NCBI GenBank assembly: GCA_020634755.1
Contig: JACKBC010000001.1
Location: 248,001 to 312,000, forward strand
Origin: Caldilineaceae bacterium
GTDB lineage: Bacteria; Chloroflexota; Anaerolineae; Caldilineales; Caldilineaceae
Reading direction: 5' to 3'
DNA length: 64,000 bases
Positions 16,114 through 27,900 of this stretch are shown one piece after another (position 1 is the first letter of the stretch; each line of letters starts with the position of its first letter). Made by a program: the position numbers and the translations under genes. The notes under the pieces were generated by a model. It was not told the origin of the DNA. It saw nothing but the letters and a program-made list of their open reading frames with translations, and did no database searches.

Positions 16114-19100
16114 ATGTCTACTGTAGTTCATCTCCGGCTTTTAGGGCCTGTGCAAATCGAGCACGATGGCATTCCGCTGCAAAAATTGGGCTCGCAAAAT
16201 AGCCTGCTGCTGCTGGCCTATCTCGTGTGCAACCCACACGAGCAGAGCCGCGCGCGCTTGGCCGCGCTGCTCTGGCCCGATGTGAGCGACGAGAAGGCGC
16301 GCGGCAACCTGCGCTGGGCCGTCAACAACCTCTCTAATCTGCTCCCCAACGCCATCCAAGCCACGCGCCACACGCTTCGGTTTGCGCCGCCATCCTCCCT
16401 TTGGGTCGATCTGCTGGCGGTTGAGCAGTTAACCGCCGCCAGCGATGTTGCAGCATCACTAGTGGAAGCCGTGGCGCTTTTCCGCGGTGATTTTCTGGAT
16501 GGCATGGTGGTCGATGGTTCGCCCGATTTGGAACTGTGGTTGATCCAACAGCGCGAATTGTGGCGGCAACGCGCTATTACCGCGCTAGAGCAGCTGATTG
16601 GGCTGAGTCAAAAAGCGGGCCAACCGGCGCAGACCAAGCACTATCTCACCCAGCTCTTGATGCTACAGCCCTGGCAGGAAGAAGCCCACCGGCAGCTCAT
16701 GCATCTGCTGGCCCGCACTGGTCAACGCGCAGCGGCGCTGGCCCAATTTGAGCGCTGTGCTGACATATTGCGCACCGAGCTAGCTGCCGATCCTGCGGCG
16801 GAGACGGTGGCGCTTTATGAACAAATTAAGGCAGGTGCATTTGATGACGCAGCCAACGCCGCGGCAACGCCACCCCACAATTTGCCGCGTCAACCAACAC
16901 CCTTTGTGGGACGCGCGAACGAGCTAGCGGCCCTCGGTAAGCTCATTTTGGCGGAGAAGCGCCCGCTGGTCACGCTCTTTGGGGAAGGCGGCTTGGGCAA
17001 AACTCGTCTTGTGCTGGCCCTGGCCCAGGCCATTTTGGAGACAATGACGCCCACGCCTGCAGCCGCACCGTATGGTGGGCGCGCAAGTGAGCTTTTTCCC
17101 GATGGCGTTTGGTTTGTGCCCCTGGCCGGTGTGGATACCCCCACTGGCATAGATGCCCAAGCCGATGTAGCAGACGCCATGGGCGATTCTGTGGCTGATG
17201 GCGTGGCTGACGCCATTGCCGAAGCGCTGCGGCTGCGCTTTGAAGGGCCGCGTTCCCCACAGCTTCAGCTCATCGATGCGCTTAGTGCGAAATCTATGCT
17301 GTTGATTCTGGATAATTATGAGCATCTGGTGGCCAGCGCCGCCTATCTTTCGGCACTTCTCCAAAAGGCGCCCGCCGTGCAGATCGTTGTCACTTCCCGC
17401 CTTGCGCTGGAGCAGCAGGCAGAATGGCGTTTTCCGCTCATGGGATTGGCCCTGCCGCCAGAAGATGCTGAATTGCCCGCAATGTCCGATGTAGGTTTGC
17501 TGCCCGAAAGTATGGCGCTCTTTGTGCAGTGCGCCCGCCGCATTCAGCCGGACTTTGCCCCCACGCCGGAGAATTGGCGCGCCATCGCCCATATTTGCCG
17601 CTACGTCTATGGTCGCCCATTGGGCATCGAGCTGGCGGCTTCCTGGCTGGTTCATATGAGCTGTGCAGAAATTGCCGCCGAAATTCGCCTCGGGCCAGAC
17701 TTTTTAGACGCGTCATTGCCCTATGCACCCGAACGACACCGCAATATGCGCGTGGTCTTTGAATATTCGTGGCGGCTGCTCTCCCCGCTGGAACAGCAAA
17801 CGCTCATGGAGATGGCGCTCTTTCGCGGTGGCTGCACCCGGCAGGCGGCCCAGGCAATTACCGGGCAAAACAGCCGCGTGTTCATGGCTCTGCTCAATAA
17901 TTCTATGCTGCAACGCAGTGATGAGGGCCGCTGGCTGCTCCACGAGCTGCTGCGCCAATTCTGTCTGGAAAAGCTGGATGCCGCTCTCCAGGCCGGCGCT
18001 GCGCTTGATGCGCTCCGGCACAGATACAGCATTTACTATCTGGCGCTCTTGCGCCAATCTGCATCACAGCTCAAAGGATATGAGCGCAAATTGCACCTGG
18101 AGCGGTTGCGCCCGGAGTTGGATAACATCCGCCAGGCCTGGCGTTGGACCGTTGAACAAGCCGATTGGCCGCAGATTGGCCAGTGTGCCGCGGTGCTGGC
18201 TTTCTTTTATACAGCCATTGGGCTGCTGCGGGAGGGCGGCAATGCCCTTGCAGAAGCAGTGAGCGCAATGCGCGCGTCGGCCACAGCCACCACGGAGGCA
18301 AGCGCGCCGGTCCAAGCACCAGCGGTTTTGCTGGAGCTCATGGTGGAATGGGCGGTTTTGGAAATGGCCCAGGCCAATTATGCCAGCGCGCTGACTCAGC
18401 TTGATAAGGCGGAAGAGCTGCTCATGCAGCTCGGGGCGCCCTCAGATGAGCACCGCGGAGATTGGCGCTTTACAATATGGGTGACAATTTTAGTGCGTCG
18501 TGCGGAAACCTACTGGTATCGCGGCGAAATGGAGCTAGCCGAGGCGCGGCTCGTTCAGGTGGCTCACCATTTTGGCCAGCGTGGTCAGACGGATGCGCCC
18601 GCAGCGCAGGAGCTCCGGGCCGATCAGCTCTGCCTGGAGGGATTGATTGCCGTACGGCGCGGCGACTATCACGTGGCCATTGCGCGCTATGACGAAAGCC
18701 ACCAATTAAGCCTGGCTTTGGGTGATGCCTATCGCACCTGCCGCGTGCTCTACTGTTTGGGAACCGCTTATCGCAACCAGGCCCACTATGGGCAGGCGCG
18801 GCGCTATCTGCTCCAGGGGCTAGAGATTGCGGGCCAAACTGGCGATTTCCGCAGCGAAGGGCGGATTCTTAATACGCTGGGCGACATTGAGCTTTATCAA
18901 GGTGACTATTTGGCGGCGCGCAGGCGCTACCAAGCGGTGGCCCATTGGGCGCGCCTGCACGGCGATCGGCGCAGCGAGAATATTGCGCAAACCAATCTGG
19001 GCATTGTGCAGCGCGACCTAGGAAACTTTTCCGCGGCCGAGCGTTCTTTCCAACAGAGCCGCGCCGCGGCCACAGCCATTGGGTTTCAGCGTGGCGAGGG

Positions 19101-19650
19101 ATGGAATCTTTGCTGTCTCAGCTTGCTCTACCAGCAAGTGGGCGATTCGGCACACGGGTTGGTGCTGGCGCAACAAGCCGTAAAGCTCTTTGACCAGCTG
19201 GGCGATCGGCTGGGGCAGGCCCACAGCGCGGCCAATGTGGGGCGCGCGCTCGTTGGTTTGCAGCGTTTTGACGAGGCAACGGTTGCGTTGCAGCGCGCGT
19301 TGCAGCTACGGTTGGAGCTGCGTCAACCGCATCTGGCGGCCGAGATGCACGCTTGGCTGGCCACGGCAACAGACCGGCGTGGCGATGCCGCTGCGGCCCT
19401 GGCGCACGTGCAGCATGTTCTGGACTTTCTCGAAAACGCAACGCTAGAAGGCATGGATGAACCCGCGCGCGTCTGCCAGCTCTGTGGGCAAATTTTGCAA
19501 GAGTATGCGGACGCACGCGCCGCTACCCTTTTAGCAATGGGACGCGCTTTGGTCGAACAGCGTGCTCGCTCTTTGACGGAGGCCGCGCTGCGTACGTCCT
19601 ATCTGCAAAATGTACGCGTGCATAAAGATTTCTATGAGCAGTGCACCTGA
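16114..19650 (+). CDS. BTAD/NB-ARC/TPR transcriptional regulator (SARP/LAL-like)
   Basis: From ATG 16114 the product is 1178 residues. Residues 1-95 are an OmpR-like winged-helix region (HLRLLGPVQI, LLLLAYLV, LAALLWPD…RGNLRWAVNNL), followed by the BTAD helical domain to about 250. An NB-ARC ATPase comes next with FVGRANEL, Walker A GEGGLGKTR and Walker B-like SMLLILDNYEHL. The second half is a long tetratricopeptide array (for example CLGTAYRNQAHYGQARRYLLQGLEIA). Such STAND-class proteins activate transcription after ligand or partner binding. It diverges from the GMC operon with an inverted repeat between them, so control of that operon is the simplest idea. The frame stays open upstream to 16039 without homology. 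Confidence 0.9.
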   Translation: MSTVVHLRLLGPVQIEHDGIPLQKLGSQNSLLLLAYLVCNPHEQSRARLAALLWPDVSDEKARGNLRWAVNNLSNLLPNAIQATRHTLRFAPPSSLWVDLLAVEQLTAASDVAASLVEAVALFRGDFLDGMVVDGSPDLELWLIQQRELWRQRAITALEQLIGLSQKAGQPAQTKHYLTQLLMLQPWQEEAHRQLMHLLARTGQRAAALAQFERCADILRTELAADPAAETVALYEQIKAGAFDDAANAAATPPHNLPRQPTPFVGRANELAALGKLILAEKRPLVTLFGEGGLGKTRLVLALAQAILETMTPTPAAAPYGGRASELFPDGVWFVPLAGVDTPTGIDAQADVADAMGDSVADGVADAIAEALRLRFEGPRSPQLQLIDALSAKSMLLILDNYEHLVASAAYLSALLQKAPAVQIVVTSRLALEQQAEWRFPLMGLALPPEDAELPAMSDVGLLPESMALFVQCARRIQPDFAPTPENWRAIAHICRYVYGRPLGIELAASWLVHMSCAEIAAEIRLGPDFLDASLPYAPERHRNMRVVFEYSWRLLSPLEQQTLMEMALFRGGCTRQAAQAITGQNSRVFMALLNNSMLQRSDEGRWLLHELLRQFCLEKLDAALQAGAALDALRHRYSIYYLALLRQSASQLKGYERKLHLERLRPELDNIRQAWRWTVEQADWPQIGQCAAVLAFFYTAIGLLREGGNALAEAVSAMRASATATTEASAPVQAPAVLLELMVEWAVLEMAQANYASALTQLDKAEELLMQLGAPSDEHRGDWRFTIWVTILVRRAETYWYRGEMELAEARLVQVAHHFGQRGQTDAPAAQELRADQLCLEGLIAVRRGDYHVAIARYDESHQLSLALGDAYRTCRVLYCLGTAYRNQAHYGQARRYLLQGLEIAGQTGDFRSEGRILNTLGDIELYQGDYLAARRRYQAVAHWARLHGDRRSENIAQTNLGIVQRDLGNFSAAERSFQQSRAAATAIGFQRGEGWNLCCLSLLYQQVGDSAHGLVLAQQAVKLFDQLGDRLGQAHSAANVGRALVGLQRFDEATVALQRALQLRLELRQPHLAAEMHAWLATATDRRGDAAAALAHVQHVLDFLENATLEGMDEPARVCQLCGQILQEYADARAATLLAMGRALVEQRARSLTEAALRTSYLQNVRVHKDFYEQCT

Positions 19651-19658
19651 GTATCAGG

Positions 19659-19735
19659 ACTTACGCAAGCCTAGACTAAAATTGTATCAAATGCGAACGG
19701 GTTCACTCTTGGCAATCATCAGGCGCTGCGTAAGT
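19659..19735. repeat. R3 dispersed palindromic element, copy A (divergent)
   Basis: A 77-bp element bounded by acttacgca and tgcgtaagt, a perfect 9-bp terminal inverted repeat. It shares acgcaagcctaga with the left end of copies B (56706-56781) and C (61042-61117), but its middle differs. It fills much of the 324-bp spacer between the regulator and the next epimerase; the rest of the spacer holds only a promoter. Confidence 0.6.
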
Positions 19736-19896
19736 CGTGGTATTTCAGAACGGGAGCATTTAGCACACAAATATGGCATGCCAGAACAACGCCCCCGATG
19801 CTGCGTATCCGCCTCGATGCGCCGATTTCTGGCCCGCGCCAGGAACATTTACGGGATGCGAATTGTTGCAACAACCTTACAGTTCAGTTGACATAG

Positions 19897-19925
19897 TTGA
19901 ATTGGCAATCGCCGTGTAGTATACT
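19897..19925 (+). promoter_or_regulatory. Candidate sigma70-type promoter for the second epimerase operon
   Basis: TTGAAT (19897-19902) and TATACT (19920-19925) are separated by exactly 17 bp. Transcription would start near 19932, about 43 nt before the epimerase ATG. A TTGACA at 19888 is too far from the -10 box to be its partner. Confidence 0.6.
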
Positions 19926-19974
19926 GTGCAGGTTATTATATTTGTTGTTTTTCGATTTCAAATAGGATGTTCAC

Positions 19975-20916
19975 ATGTCAAAAATTGTTGTGACCGGTGC
20001 AGCCGGCTTTGTGGGTTCGCACCTTAGTGAAAGGCTGATTGCCGATGGGCATCAGGTAGTGGGGCTGGACGCGTTTATTCCATATTATCCGCGTGCGCTC
20101 AAAGAACAGAACCTGGCCCAGGTGCGACAGCAGCCCAATTTTTCTTTTCATGAAGTTGATTTCCGCAGCGACGAATTGAGACCACTTTTTGAGGGAGTCG
20201 ACGTGGTCTTTCATCTGGCCGCGCAGGCTGGGCTATTGCGCAGCTGGAGCGAGTTCGATTCATACATGACGTGCAATGTGCAGGCCACCCAGCGCCTGCT
20301 CGATGCCATTACCGCTCAGCAAAGCCAACGCCCCCACTTCATCAACATTTCCACCTCATCGGTCTACGGCCGCTTTGCCACGGGCCCCGAGGATTCACCC
20401 AAGGAGCCGGTGTCGCCCTATGGCATTACCAAGCTGGCCGCCGAACAGCTCTGCTGGGCCTATGCGGCCAAGGATAAGCTGCCGGTCACGGTCTGCCGCC
20501 TCTTTTCAGTTTATGGTCCGCGCCAGCGCCCCGATATGGGCTACAACATCTTTATCCGCGCGCTCTTGAATGGGGATACCATTACTATTTTTGGCGATGG
20601 CGAAGACAGCCGCAGCAACACCTTCATGACCGATTGTGTGCAAGGGTTGGTGCTGGCCATGCAGCAGCCGGATAAAAGCGTGGGGGAAGCCTTCAATATC
20701 GGCGGCGGCGAAGAGGTTACGGTCAACCGCGTGTTGCAGATTTTGGAAGATCTATCAGGGAAAAAAGCCGTTACCAAAGCCGGCCCCAAACGTCCAGGAG
20801 ATCAAAAGCGCACCCTGGCCGATATTGCCAAAGCGCAAGAGCGGCTGGGCTACGCGCCCAGCACCGGCATTGTTGATGGGCTGCGCGCCCAGCTAGCTTG
20901 GCAACTAAATGCATGA
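19975..20916 (+). CDS. NAD-dependent epimerase/dehydratase (nucleotide-sugar epimerase)
   Basis: This 313-residue extended SDR protein has VTGAAGFVGSH at the N-terminus, VFHLAAQAGL, the serine-containing strand FINISTSSVYG, and the catalytic YGITK pair. The acceptor-side motif RLFSVYGPRQRPDM and FNIGGGE follow, typical of UDP-glucuronate/UDP-glucose epimerase relatives. ATG 19975 follows a weak TAGGAT. The gene ends in an ATGA overlap with a methyltransferase, so the two are co-translated. The combination would fit modification of a nucleotide sugar or glycan, but the substrate is not identified. A good promoter lies 50 bp upstream. Confidence 0.88.
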   Translation: MSKIVVTGAAGFVGSHLSERLIADGHQVVGLDAFIPYYPRALKEQNLAQVRQQPNFSFHEVDFRSDELRPLFEGVDVVFHLAAQAGLLRSWSEFDSYMTCNVQATQRLLDAITAQQSQRPHFINISTSSVYGRFATGPEDSPKEPVSPYGITKLAAEQLCWAYAAKDKLPVTVCRLFSVYGPRQRPDMGYNIFIRALLNGDTITIFGDGEDSRSNTFMTDCVQGLVLAMQQPDKSVGEAFNIGGGEEVTVNRVLQILEDLSGKKAVTKAGPKRPGDQKRTLADIAKAQERLGYAPSTGIVDGLRAQLAWQLNA

Positions 20917-21791
20917 ATCCGATACTCTCGCACGTGCAGGCGCAACAGCTGCTGAATGCGCACAAAGCCGACCACTCTGCGCTGGCCGTGTCGCTGGATT
21001 TGGGGCGCACCTATGTGGAGCTGTTGCTGAATGCTTCGGGTGTTGAATTGCCAAATGGGCTGCACATAACGTGGCTGGATTTAGACACAATTGTTCGGAA
21101 CCAGAATAACTGCTTTGCCGTTGCAGATGATAGTACAATTTACAAGATCCAAGAATTCTCGCCCGAATTTAATCGCCTCTATTCTTTGATGCCTACCGGT
21201 GAGAATATGCGCAATGGCGCCTGCCGCGAAACTGCGCCCACCATGCTCATTTCGGGCATTCCCATGCATCGCATTAAGGGAACGGACCCGCAGCGCGACA
21301 CCAAAGCCAAAATTCGCGCTGCGGGTCCCTTTACCGGGCCCGTGCTGGATACAGCCACCGGCTTGGGCTACACGGCCATTGCCGCGGCCCAAAGCGCACA
21401 GCACGTCACAACCATTGAACTCGATCCGGTCGTGCTGGAGATCTGCCGCAGCAATCCGTGGTCGCAAGCGCTCTTTGAAGGTTCGCAGATTACGCAACTC
21501 ATTGGCGACAGTTTTGATCTCATTGCCGAAATGGCGGACAATACGTTTGCGCAGATTATTCACGATCCGCCCATGTTCAGTTTGGCGGGCCATCTTTATT
21601 CGGCCGATTTTTATGCCGAACTGTATCGCGTCTTGCAGCCGCGGGGTAAACTTTTTCACTATATTGGGAATCCTGAAAGCAAAAGTGGGCGCAGCGTTAC
21701 GGTTGGCGCCAGCGCCCGCTTAACCGAAGTGGGATTTACTAGAATTCAGCGTCGACGTGACGCATTTGGCATTGTGGCCTATAAGCGCTAA
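20913..21791 (+). CDS. Class I SAM-dependent methyltransferase
   Basis: The 292-residue product has a poorly conserved N-terminal 100 residues and then a Rossmann methyltransferase fold. Motif I is VLDTATGLGYTAI, the acidic end of strand 2 is TTIELDPVVLEI, and IIHDPPMFS occupies the motif IV position. The arrangement resembles spermidine-synthase-like or archaeal-type methyltransferases that lack the usual GxGxG spacing. ATG 20913 overlaps the epimerase stop (ATGA). The upstream in-frame start at 20898 would overlap further and is less likely. The substrate is unknown; coupling with an epimerase makes a sugar or lipid-linked substrate possible. Confidence 0.82.
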   Translation: MNPILSHVQAQQLLNAHKADHSALAVSLDLGRTYVELLLNASGVELPNGLHITWLDLDTIVRNQNNCFAVADDSTIYKIQEFSPEFNRLYSLMPTGENMRNGACRETAPTMLISGIPMHRIKGTDPQRDTKAKIRAAGPFTGPVLDTATGLGYTAIAAAQSAQHVTTIELDPVVLEICRSNPWSQALFEGSQITQLIGDSFDLIAEMADNTFAQIIHDPPMFSLAGHLYSADFYAELYRVLQPRGKLFHYIGNPESKSGRSVTVGASARLTEVGFTRIQRRRDAFGIVAYKR

Positions 21792-21887
21792 AGTGCAATT
21801 GAGGTGAAACCCAAATCAGCATCACGCATTGCGCAGCGCTGGTGGATCGCCACGAAAGCGCACATCGCTTATATCGATAGATAGAAA

Positions 21888-21916
21888 AATTACACAGAGT
21901 ATGGCGCCGTGTAATT
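21888..21916. promoter_or_regulatory. Palindrome upstream of the giant subtilase gene
   Basis: aattacac (21888-21895) and gtgtaatt (21909-21916) form a perfect 8-bp inverted repeat with a 13-bp loop, 22 bp before the subtilase ATG. It could be an operator or an mRNA hairpin. No Shine-Dalgarno sequence is seen between it and the start. Confidence 0.4.
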
Positions 21917-21938
21917 AACATACAAGTGCATAGTGTAT

Positions 21939-24900
21939 ATGAAGTCATTCAGATTTCAGTTGTTCCGCCCCATATCCCCCTTGCGGACAGGTGTTTTGGT
22001 CGTGCTTTTCCTGTTCAGCGGACTTTGTGCACTCCTGTGGCGTCCCGCGCTGTGGCCCGCCCCCCCAACTGTATTGGCCGCCCCCATTCTCCAAGATGAT
22101 CCCAAAAATGAACCATTAGACACATCCGCCTGGCAGGCGTGGCGCGGTCTGCCGGAAGAATATAAGCGCAAGGTAGATCCGCGCCTCTTGGCCGAACTGC
22201 GCGGCGAGATTATCCCCGCACATCTGGGCGGAGATGCCGACTCTTCCACCGTTCCCCCCGCCGAGCGCAAAGTGCTGCAAAAGACGCGTTTTCTGGTCTA
22301 TCTGCGCCAAACGGCCGATTTGCAAACCATGCTTAGAGAGAGCGTCTTTGCCAGCGCGCTCCAGCAGCGTGAGGCTGTCTTCAGTACATTGGCAGCCACG
22401 GCGCAACAGAGCCAGGCTGGTCTGCGGGCAGAGCTGGCCACCCAACAGCAAGCGGGGGATGTGATTGGTTACCAATCGTTTCACATTGTCAACGCCATTG
22501 CCGTGGAGGGCGGTTTGGCCACGCTGGTAGATTTAGCCCGGCGCTACGACGTGGAGCGCATTGTGGCCAACTATCCGGTGGTTCCGCTCTGGACGGAGCC
22601 TGCCGCGCCAGAGCATTCAGCCAATGTGCATAACAATGAGCAAAGCGTGGTGGCCGCCGCCCCAGACGATTTTGACCCACAGCTCAACTGGAACCTGGCG
22701 CTGGTGGGCGCCAATCGCGTCTGGAATGAGTTGGGCGTACGGGGAGAAGGGGCCGTGGTGGCCGGATTTGATACGGGCGTCTATTTTCAGCATCCCTCGT
22801 TAATCAACTCCTATCGCGGCAACAACAACGGCTCCCTGAATCACAATTACAACTGGTTCGAGCCGGACAGCAAACTTTACGTCAATGGCGATCTGGGGCC
22901 CAGCGTTTCCAATGCGCCGACGGATTGCGGCGCGCTGAGCAGCCACGGCACCCACACCATGGGCACCATGGTGGGCGCCAGCACCAGCGCCACCGGTTCG
23001 GCGGTGGGTATGGCGCCCGGCGCGCGCTGGATTGCCGTACCCGGCATTTGCGACAACACCATGCCCGGCGGCATTGGCGACGACATTGGCGGGCTCAAAG
23101 CATTCCAATGGCTGCTCTGCCCCACCGATTTAACCGGTGAATTGGCCACGGCGGATTGCGCCAAAGCGCCCGATGTCATCAACAATTCATGGGGCTCGGC
23201 CAACCCCGTCAACAATGTGTTTCGGCCCGCCATTCAGGCGCTGCGCGCAGCGGGCATTGCACCAGTTTTTGCCTCGGGCAATCCCTATGCCGGCGAGGGC
23301 TCCATTGGTTCGCCCGCCAGCGCGCCAGAAGCCATCACCGTGGGCGCCACGGACCACGATGATGACGTGGCCGATTTCAGCGGGCGCGGCCCTTCTTTTT
23401 ATGCGGGTGAACGCAAGCCAGAGCTAAGCGCGCCCGGCGTCAGCATCCGCTCGTCCGTGGGCAATGAGTCATACGATACCAATTCGGGCACATCCATGGC
23501 CGCGCCCCACGTGGCCGGCTTAGTGGCGCTCCTTGTGTCGGCGGATCTGCAAGATGGACATCGCGACTTTTCCGTTGATGAGATTGAACGTTTTATGGAG
23601 CTCACCGCCGTAGACTTGGGCGAACCCGGCCCCGACAACGACTTTGGCTATGGCCGCATTAATGCGTATGAAGCCGTGCGCTGGGCGCTCTCGGCGGGCG
23701 ATCTGCGCGGCACAGTGCGCGATGCGCAAAGCGGCGCCCCCATTCTGCACGCAAATATTAGTGGCGAAAAGAGTGGCGTAGCGGCCAAGTTCACCACGCA
23801 AACCGGCGCCGACGGCGTCTATTCGATTACAGTGCCAGCCGGCAGCTATGACATCACGGTAAATGCCTGGGGCTATGTGAGCACCACGTTTCGCGCCCAA
23901 ACCGTTTTCCCCGATACGCTTTCCGTGGCCGATTTTAAGCTGACGCCCATGCAAGCGGCCACGGCCCACGGCACTGTGCGCACCGGCCAGGTGCTCTCAT
24001 TCGAATCGGTCATTCCAGCAGCAGCCGGTGAACCGGTGGCCGGCGCGCGCGTCTATGTGGCCGAACACCCCGACATGCAGTCTGTAACCGACAGCAGCGG
24101 CGCCTATTCACTCACATTGCCGCTGGGAACTCACACCGTCGTGGTCGAAGCGGCCGGCCATCGCGTAATTACGGAAACCATATCCGTGCCGACGCTGGCA
24201 GCGGGAACCGATGTGGTGGTCGACTTTACGCCGGATGCTGCGCCCGCTGTTCTCATTGTGGATGCCGATGCCCACGGCGGCTGGTTCTACGGCTGGCCCG
24301 TCCATACTATTTTTGAAGAGGCATTGACCAATGCCGGCTATCCATTTGATCTCTGGTCGATTGAGTACACGAATTTTTTTGACAAGGCGCAACTGGAGGA
24401 TGGCTCCATTGGCTACGGCATTCCGCGCGCCGACACGCTGCATGAATATGATGTGGTTATCTGGGTGCATCGCGGCTGTGGCTTTTACTACTGCAACTTG
24501 GGCGGATCGCCGCGTGAAATTGGCGCAGAAGACGCGCTGATCAACTATTTAGACACAGGCGGTCGACTCATTCTGTCGGGCCAGGACATTGGGCGCAACC
24601 AGGATGAACCATCGGCGCGTCTATTCCCAGAATATCTTTACGCCTCGCTGCGCGACGATTCCGCCGCCGACGTGGGCGATTCGGTGTCGGGCGTCGATTT
24701 TCTAGACGGCCTGAAGCTAGACCTGACCAATGCCGCCCTCTATGGCTTTCAGAATGGCTCCTTTGTGCTATCACCAGATGCCATTGCCATTAAGGCCGGT
24801 GAGGGCAGCGCGTTCCCCATTCTCAATTACGATAATGGACAGGGCATAGCGGGGGTAGCCATTAACCCTTGTTCGGCCAATTATCGGGCCATCTATTTAC

Positions 24901-27900
24901 CCGTTGGCTATGAAAATTTGGGCCCGCGCGGCGAAAACCGCAGCGCCCAATTCCCCGAACTTATGGCGCGCAGCATTACGTGGCTCTTGGGACACAAGCC
25001 GCCGCTGGGGCTGAGCGTGACCGCGCTTGATACGCTCCAAAAGACTGGCAACCAGGGCGACACCGTGGTTTATCAGTTCCAGCTCATCAATAAAGGCGCC
25101 ATGACGGCGACTATAGATGTACATACGGAAAGTGCGCTTTGGCCGACCCGCATTTTCGACGGCGCCATTACCAGCTCTTTCGATTGGGCCAATGATGACC
25201 TGCTGCCCGCCGAAATATTGACGCCGGTCACGCTGGCGCCATGCGAGTTGCGCACCATGACAGTGGTCGTCAATGTGCCGCGCGAAACCCAAAACGGGGA
25301 TGCCGATGCCGTCACCATCCGCGCCACCATGCAGGCCGATGGTCCAATTACCGACAGCTTTGATCTGCTCACACGGACCTTTAACCAGTGGCAGGTTGAA
25401 CCATCCATGCCCACGCCGCGCAGCCGGCTGGCCATTGTGGCTGCACCCGGCGACATTCACTATTACGCCATTGGCGGCTGGATGGAAGATGGGGCCGGCG
25501 ACGCCACCTATGGCTCATCTGCCAGCGCGGCCAATGAGCGCTACAATGCCTGCACGCGACGCTGGGACACCATGGCCCCGTTGCCCGCAGGGTTGGCCAA
25601 TCTGGCGGCCGTCATGCTCAATGGCAAAATCTATGTGGCCGGCGGCGAAATCTCTTACCTTTTTAGCACCAGCCCGCAAGAAGCGCTCTACATATACAAT
25701 CCAGCGACCAATACGTGGGCCACGGGAGCCGCTTTCCCCAAAAAGCTGAGCGGTGTGGCCATGGCGGCATACAACGGCAAGCTTTATACCTTTGGTGGCT
25801 GGACGGGCGTTATCGAGTCTGACCAGGTATTTGAATATGACCCGCATAGCGGTGCATGGACGGCAAAGAGTTCCATGCCAGGTGGGACGCGCCGTTATGC
25901 GGCGGCGGCCACATTGGGAGACAAAATCTATGTAGTGGGCGGCTGGCCCGATCTGAACCGGGTGGAAGTATACGATCCGGCAACCGACAGCTGGGCTGCG
26001 GCGCCAGCCACAAATTTTGGGCGGCAATCGCCCGGGCTCACGGTAGGGCCGGACGGATATCTCTACTTGGCGGGTGGCGGCAAACGCTGGGACGGCGTGG
26101 CCATTGCCGAACGCTTTACCCCAGCGGCCGATAGCTGGGAGATTCTCTCGACAGTAAATGACAGCAATCGGGCCGGCGCCAGCGCGACCTTTGCCGCGGG
26201 GCGCGTCTATTTGGCCGGCGGGCGCAACAGCTCGCGCACTAATGAATCGCTGATGCTGGACACCTCGTTCTGTCTTTCCCAGATGACGGCGGACAGCCCC
26301 ATTGCGCAGCCGCTGGACAAAATTGTATATACAGTAGAACTTCATGGCGATGGCGCCCAAGATTTAAATGCGTCGATTGTGGCGCCCATTCCCAGCGAGA
26401 CCACCTTTGGCGAATTTGGTATTAATAGCGTGGGAGCCATCTTTAACAGCGCCAACAATCGGGTCGAGTGGAGCGGCCTTCTGCCGGCGGATGCCGCGCC
26501 ACAAACGTTCTCGTATAGCGTGAACCTAAAAGATCGCACCTGGAACGGTGGCGAAATTATTGCCAGCACCGCCACATTTGAAAGCGTGGCCGCCAATGGC
26601 CAGCCGGGGCAAGTATTTACGCGCACGGTGCAAAGCCCGGTTTTCCTGCCCGATTTTGCCAGCAGCACGCTAACCGCCGATCGCAATGCGGCCATTCAAA
26701 ATGAGACGCTTAATTATTTGGCCCACTTAGAGAGTCGCACCGCCGCCGGCGGGCCGATTACGCTGCGCAACCCGGTGCCGACCGGGCTGGAATTTGTACC
26801 GGGCAGCCTAAATTACACCACGGGCAGCGGCAAATATGAGGCCGACCAGAACACCATTTACTGGTCTGGCTCCGTCCACAGCGGCCCGCAGACCTATATC
26901 AATTTTGGCCACGATTATGAATGGGGCGATTCAAAGCAGCAATATAGCGCGCTGGCCGATAGCTTTGTGGTTGATTATAACTGGGTGGATATTGCCGACA
27001 GCGGCACAAAGGCGGTGGACGGGGACGAACGTTCGCTGTGTGACCTGCCCGTCGGTTTTGCGTTCCCGTTTTATGGGGAAGAGAAAAGCACTTTCTGCAT
27101 CAACACCAATGGCTTTATTACCTTCGATGCCGACGGCAGTGCAGATTATGCAAACATCTGTCCGCTGCCCACCAGCGGCTTTGCACAGAGCATGATTGCG
27201 GCGCTATGGGATGATCTCTATGTGGAAAATGGCGTCTACTATCAGACCGTTGGACAGGCGCCCAACCGCTCGTTGGTGGTGCAGTGGGTGGATGCACTGC
27301 ATTACTTTGGCGCCAGTCTAGCCTACGCCAATTTCCAGATTATCCTTTACGAAAATGGGCTGCTCAAGGTGCAATTCAAAGACGCCGGCGGCGAATTGGG
27401 CATCCGCTCCACAACCGGCATCAGCGACGACACGGGGCGCCGCGGCGCCACCTATGCCTGTAACGCTGAAGATTCACTGCAAGATGAACTGGCGGTGCTC
27501 TTTGTACCCCCCGATGGCGGCGTGGGCAGTGCGGCCACCGATGTTTCCTACAGTTTGCGCGTGGCCGCCGATGCGCCGGTCAATACGCAGATCACAAACA
27601 CAATGCAGATCACCAGCAGCCGCAACAGCTTTACGCGGTCCGTCACCTCCAACATCAACCCGCTAAGTTTGAGTACATCCGCCATTGAGCTGAGCAATGA
27701 GCAGGTCAACGTGGGTGGACGCGTAGAGATCCGCTTCTTGCTGCGCAATACGGGGTTGCTAACGGCCACCAATGCATCGCTGCTGCACAACGTGCCGTCC
27801 GCCATGACTTATGTGGCGGACTCGGTGCAGTGCGCGGTGGGCGACTGCCGCTTTCAAGACGCCAAGATCCTTTGGCGCGGTCCCATTGCGCCAAGCGAAA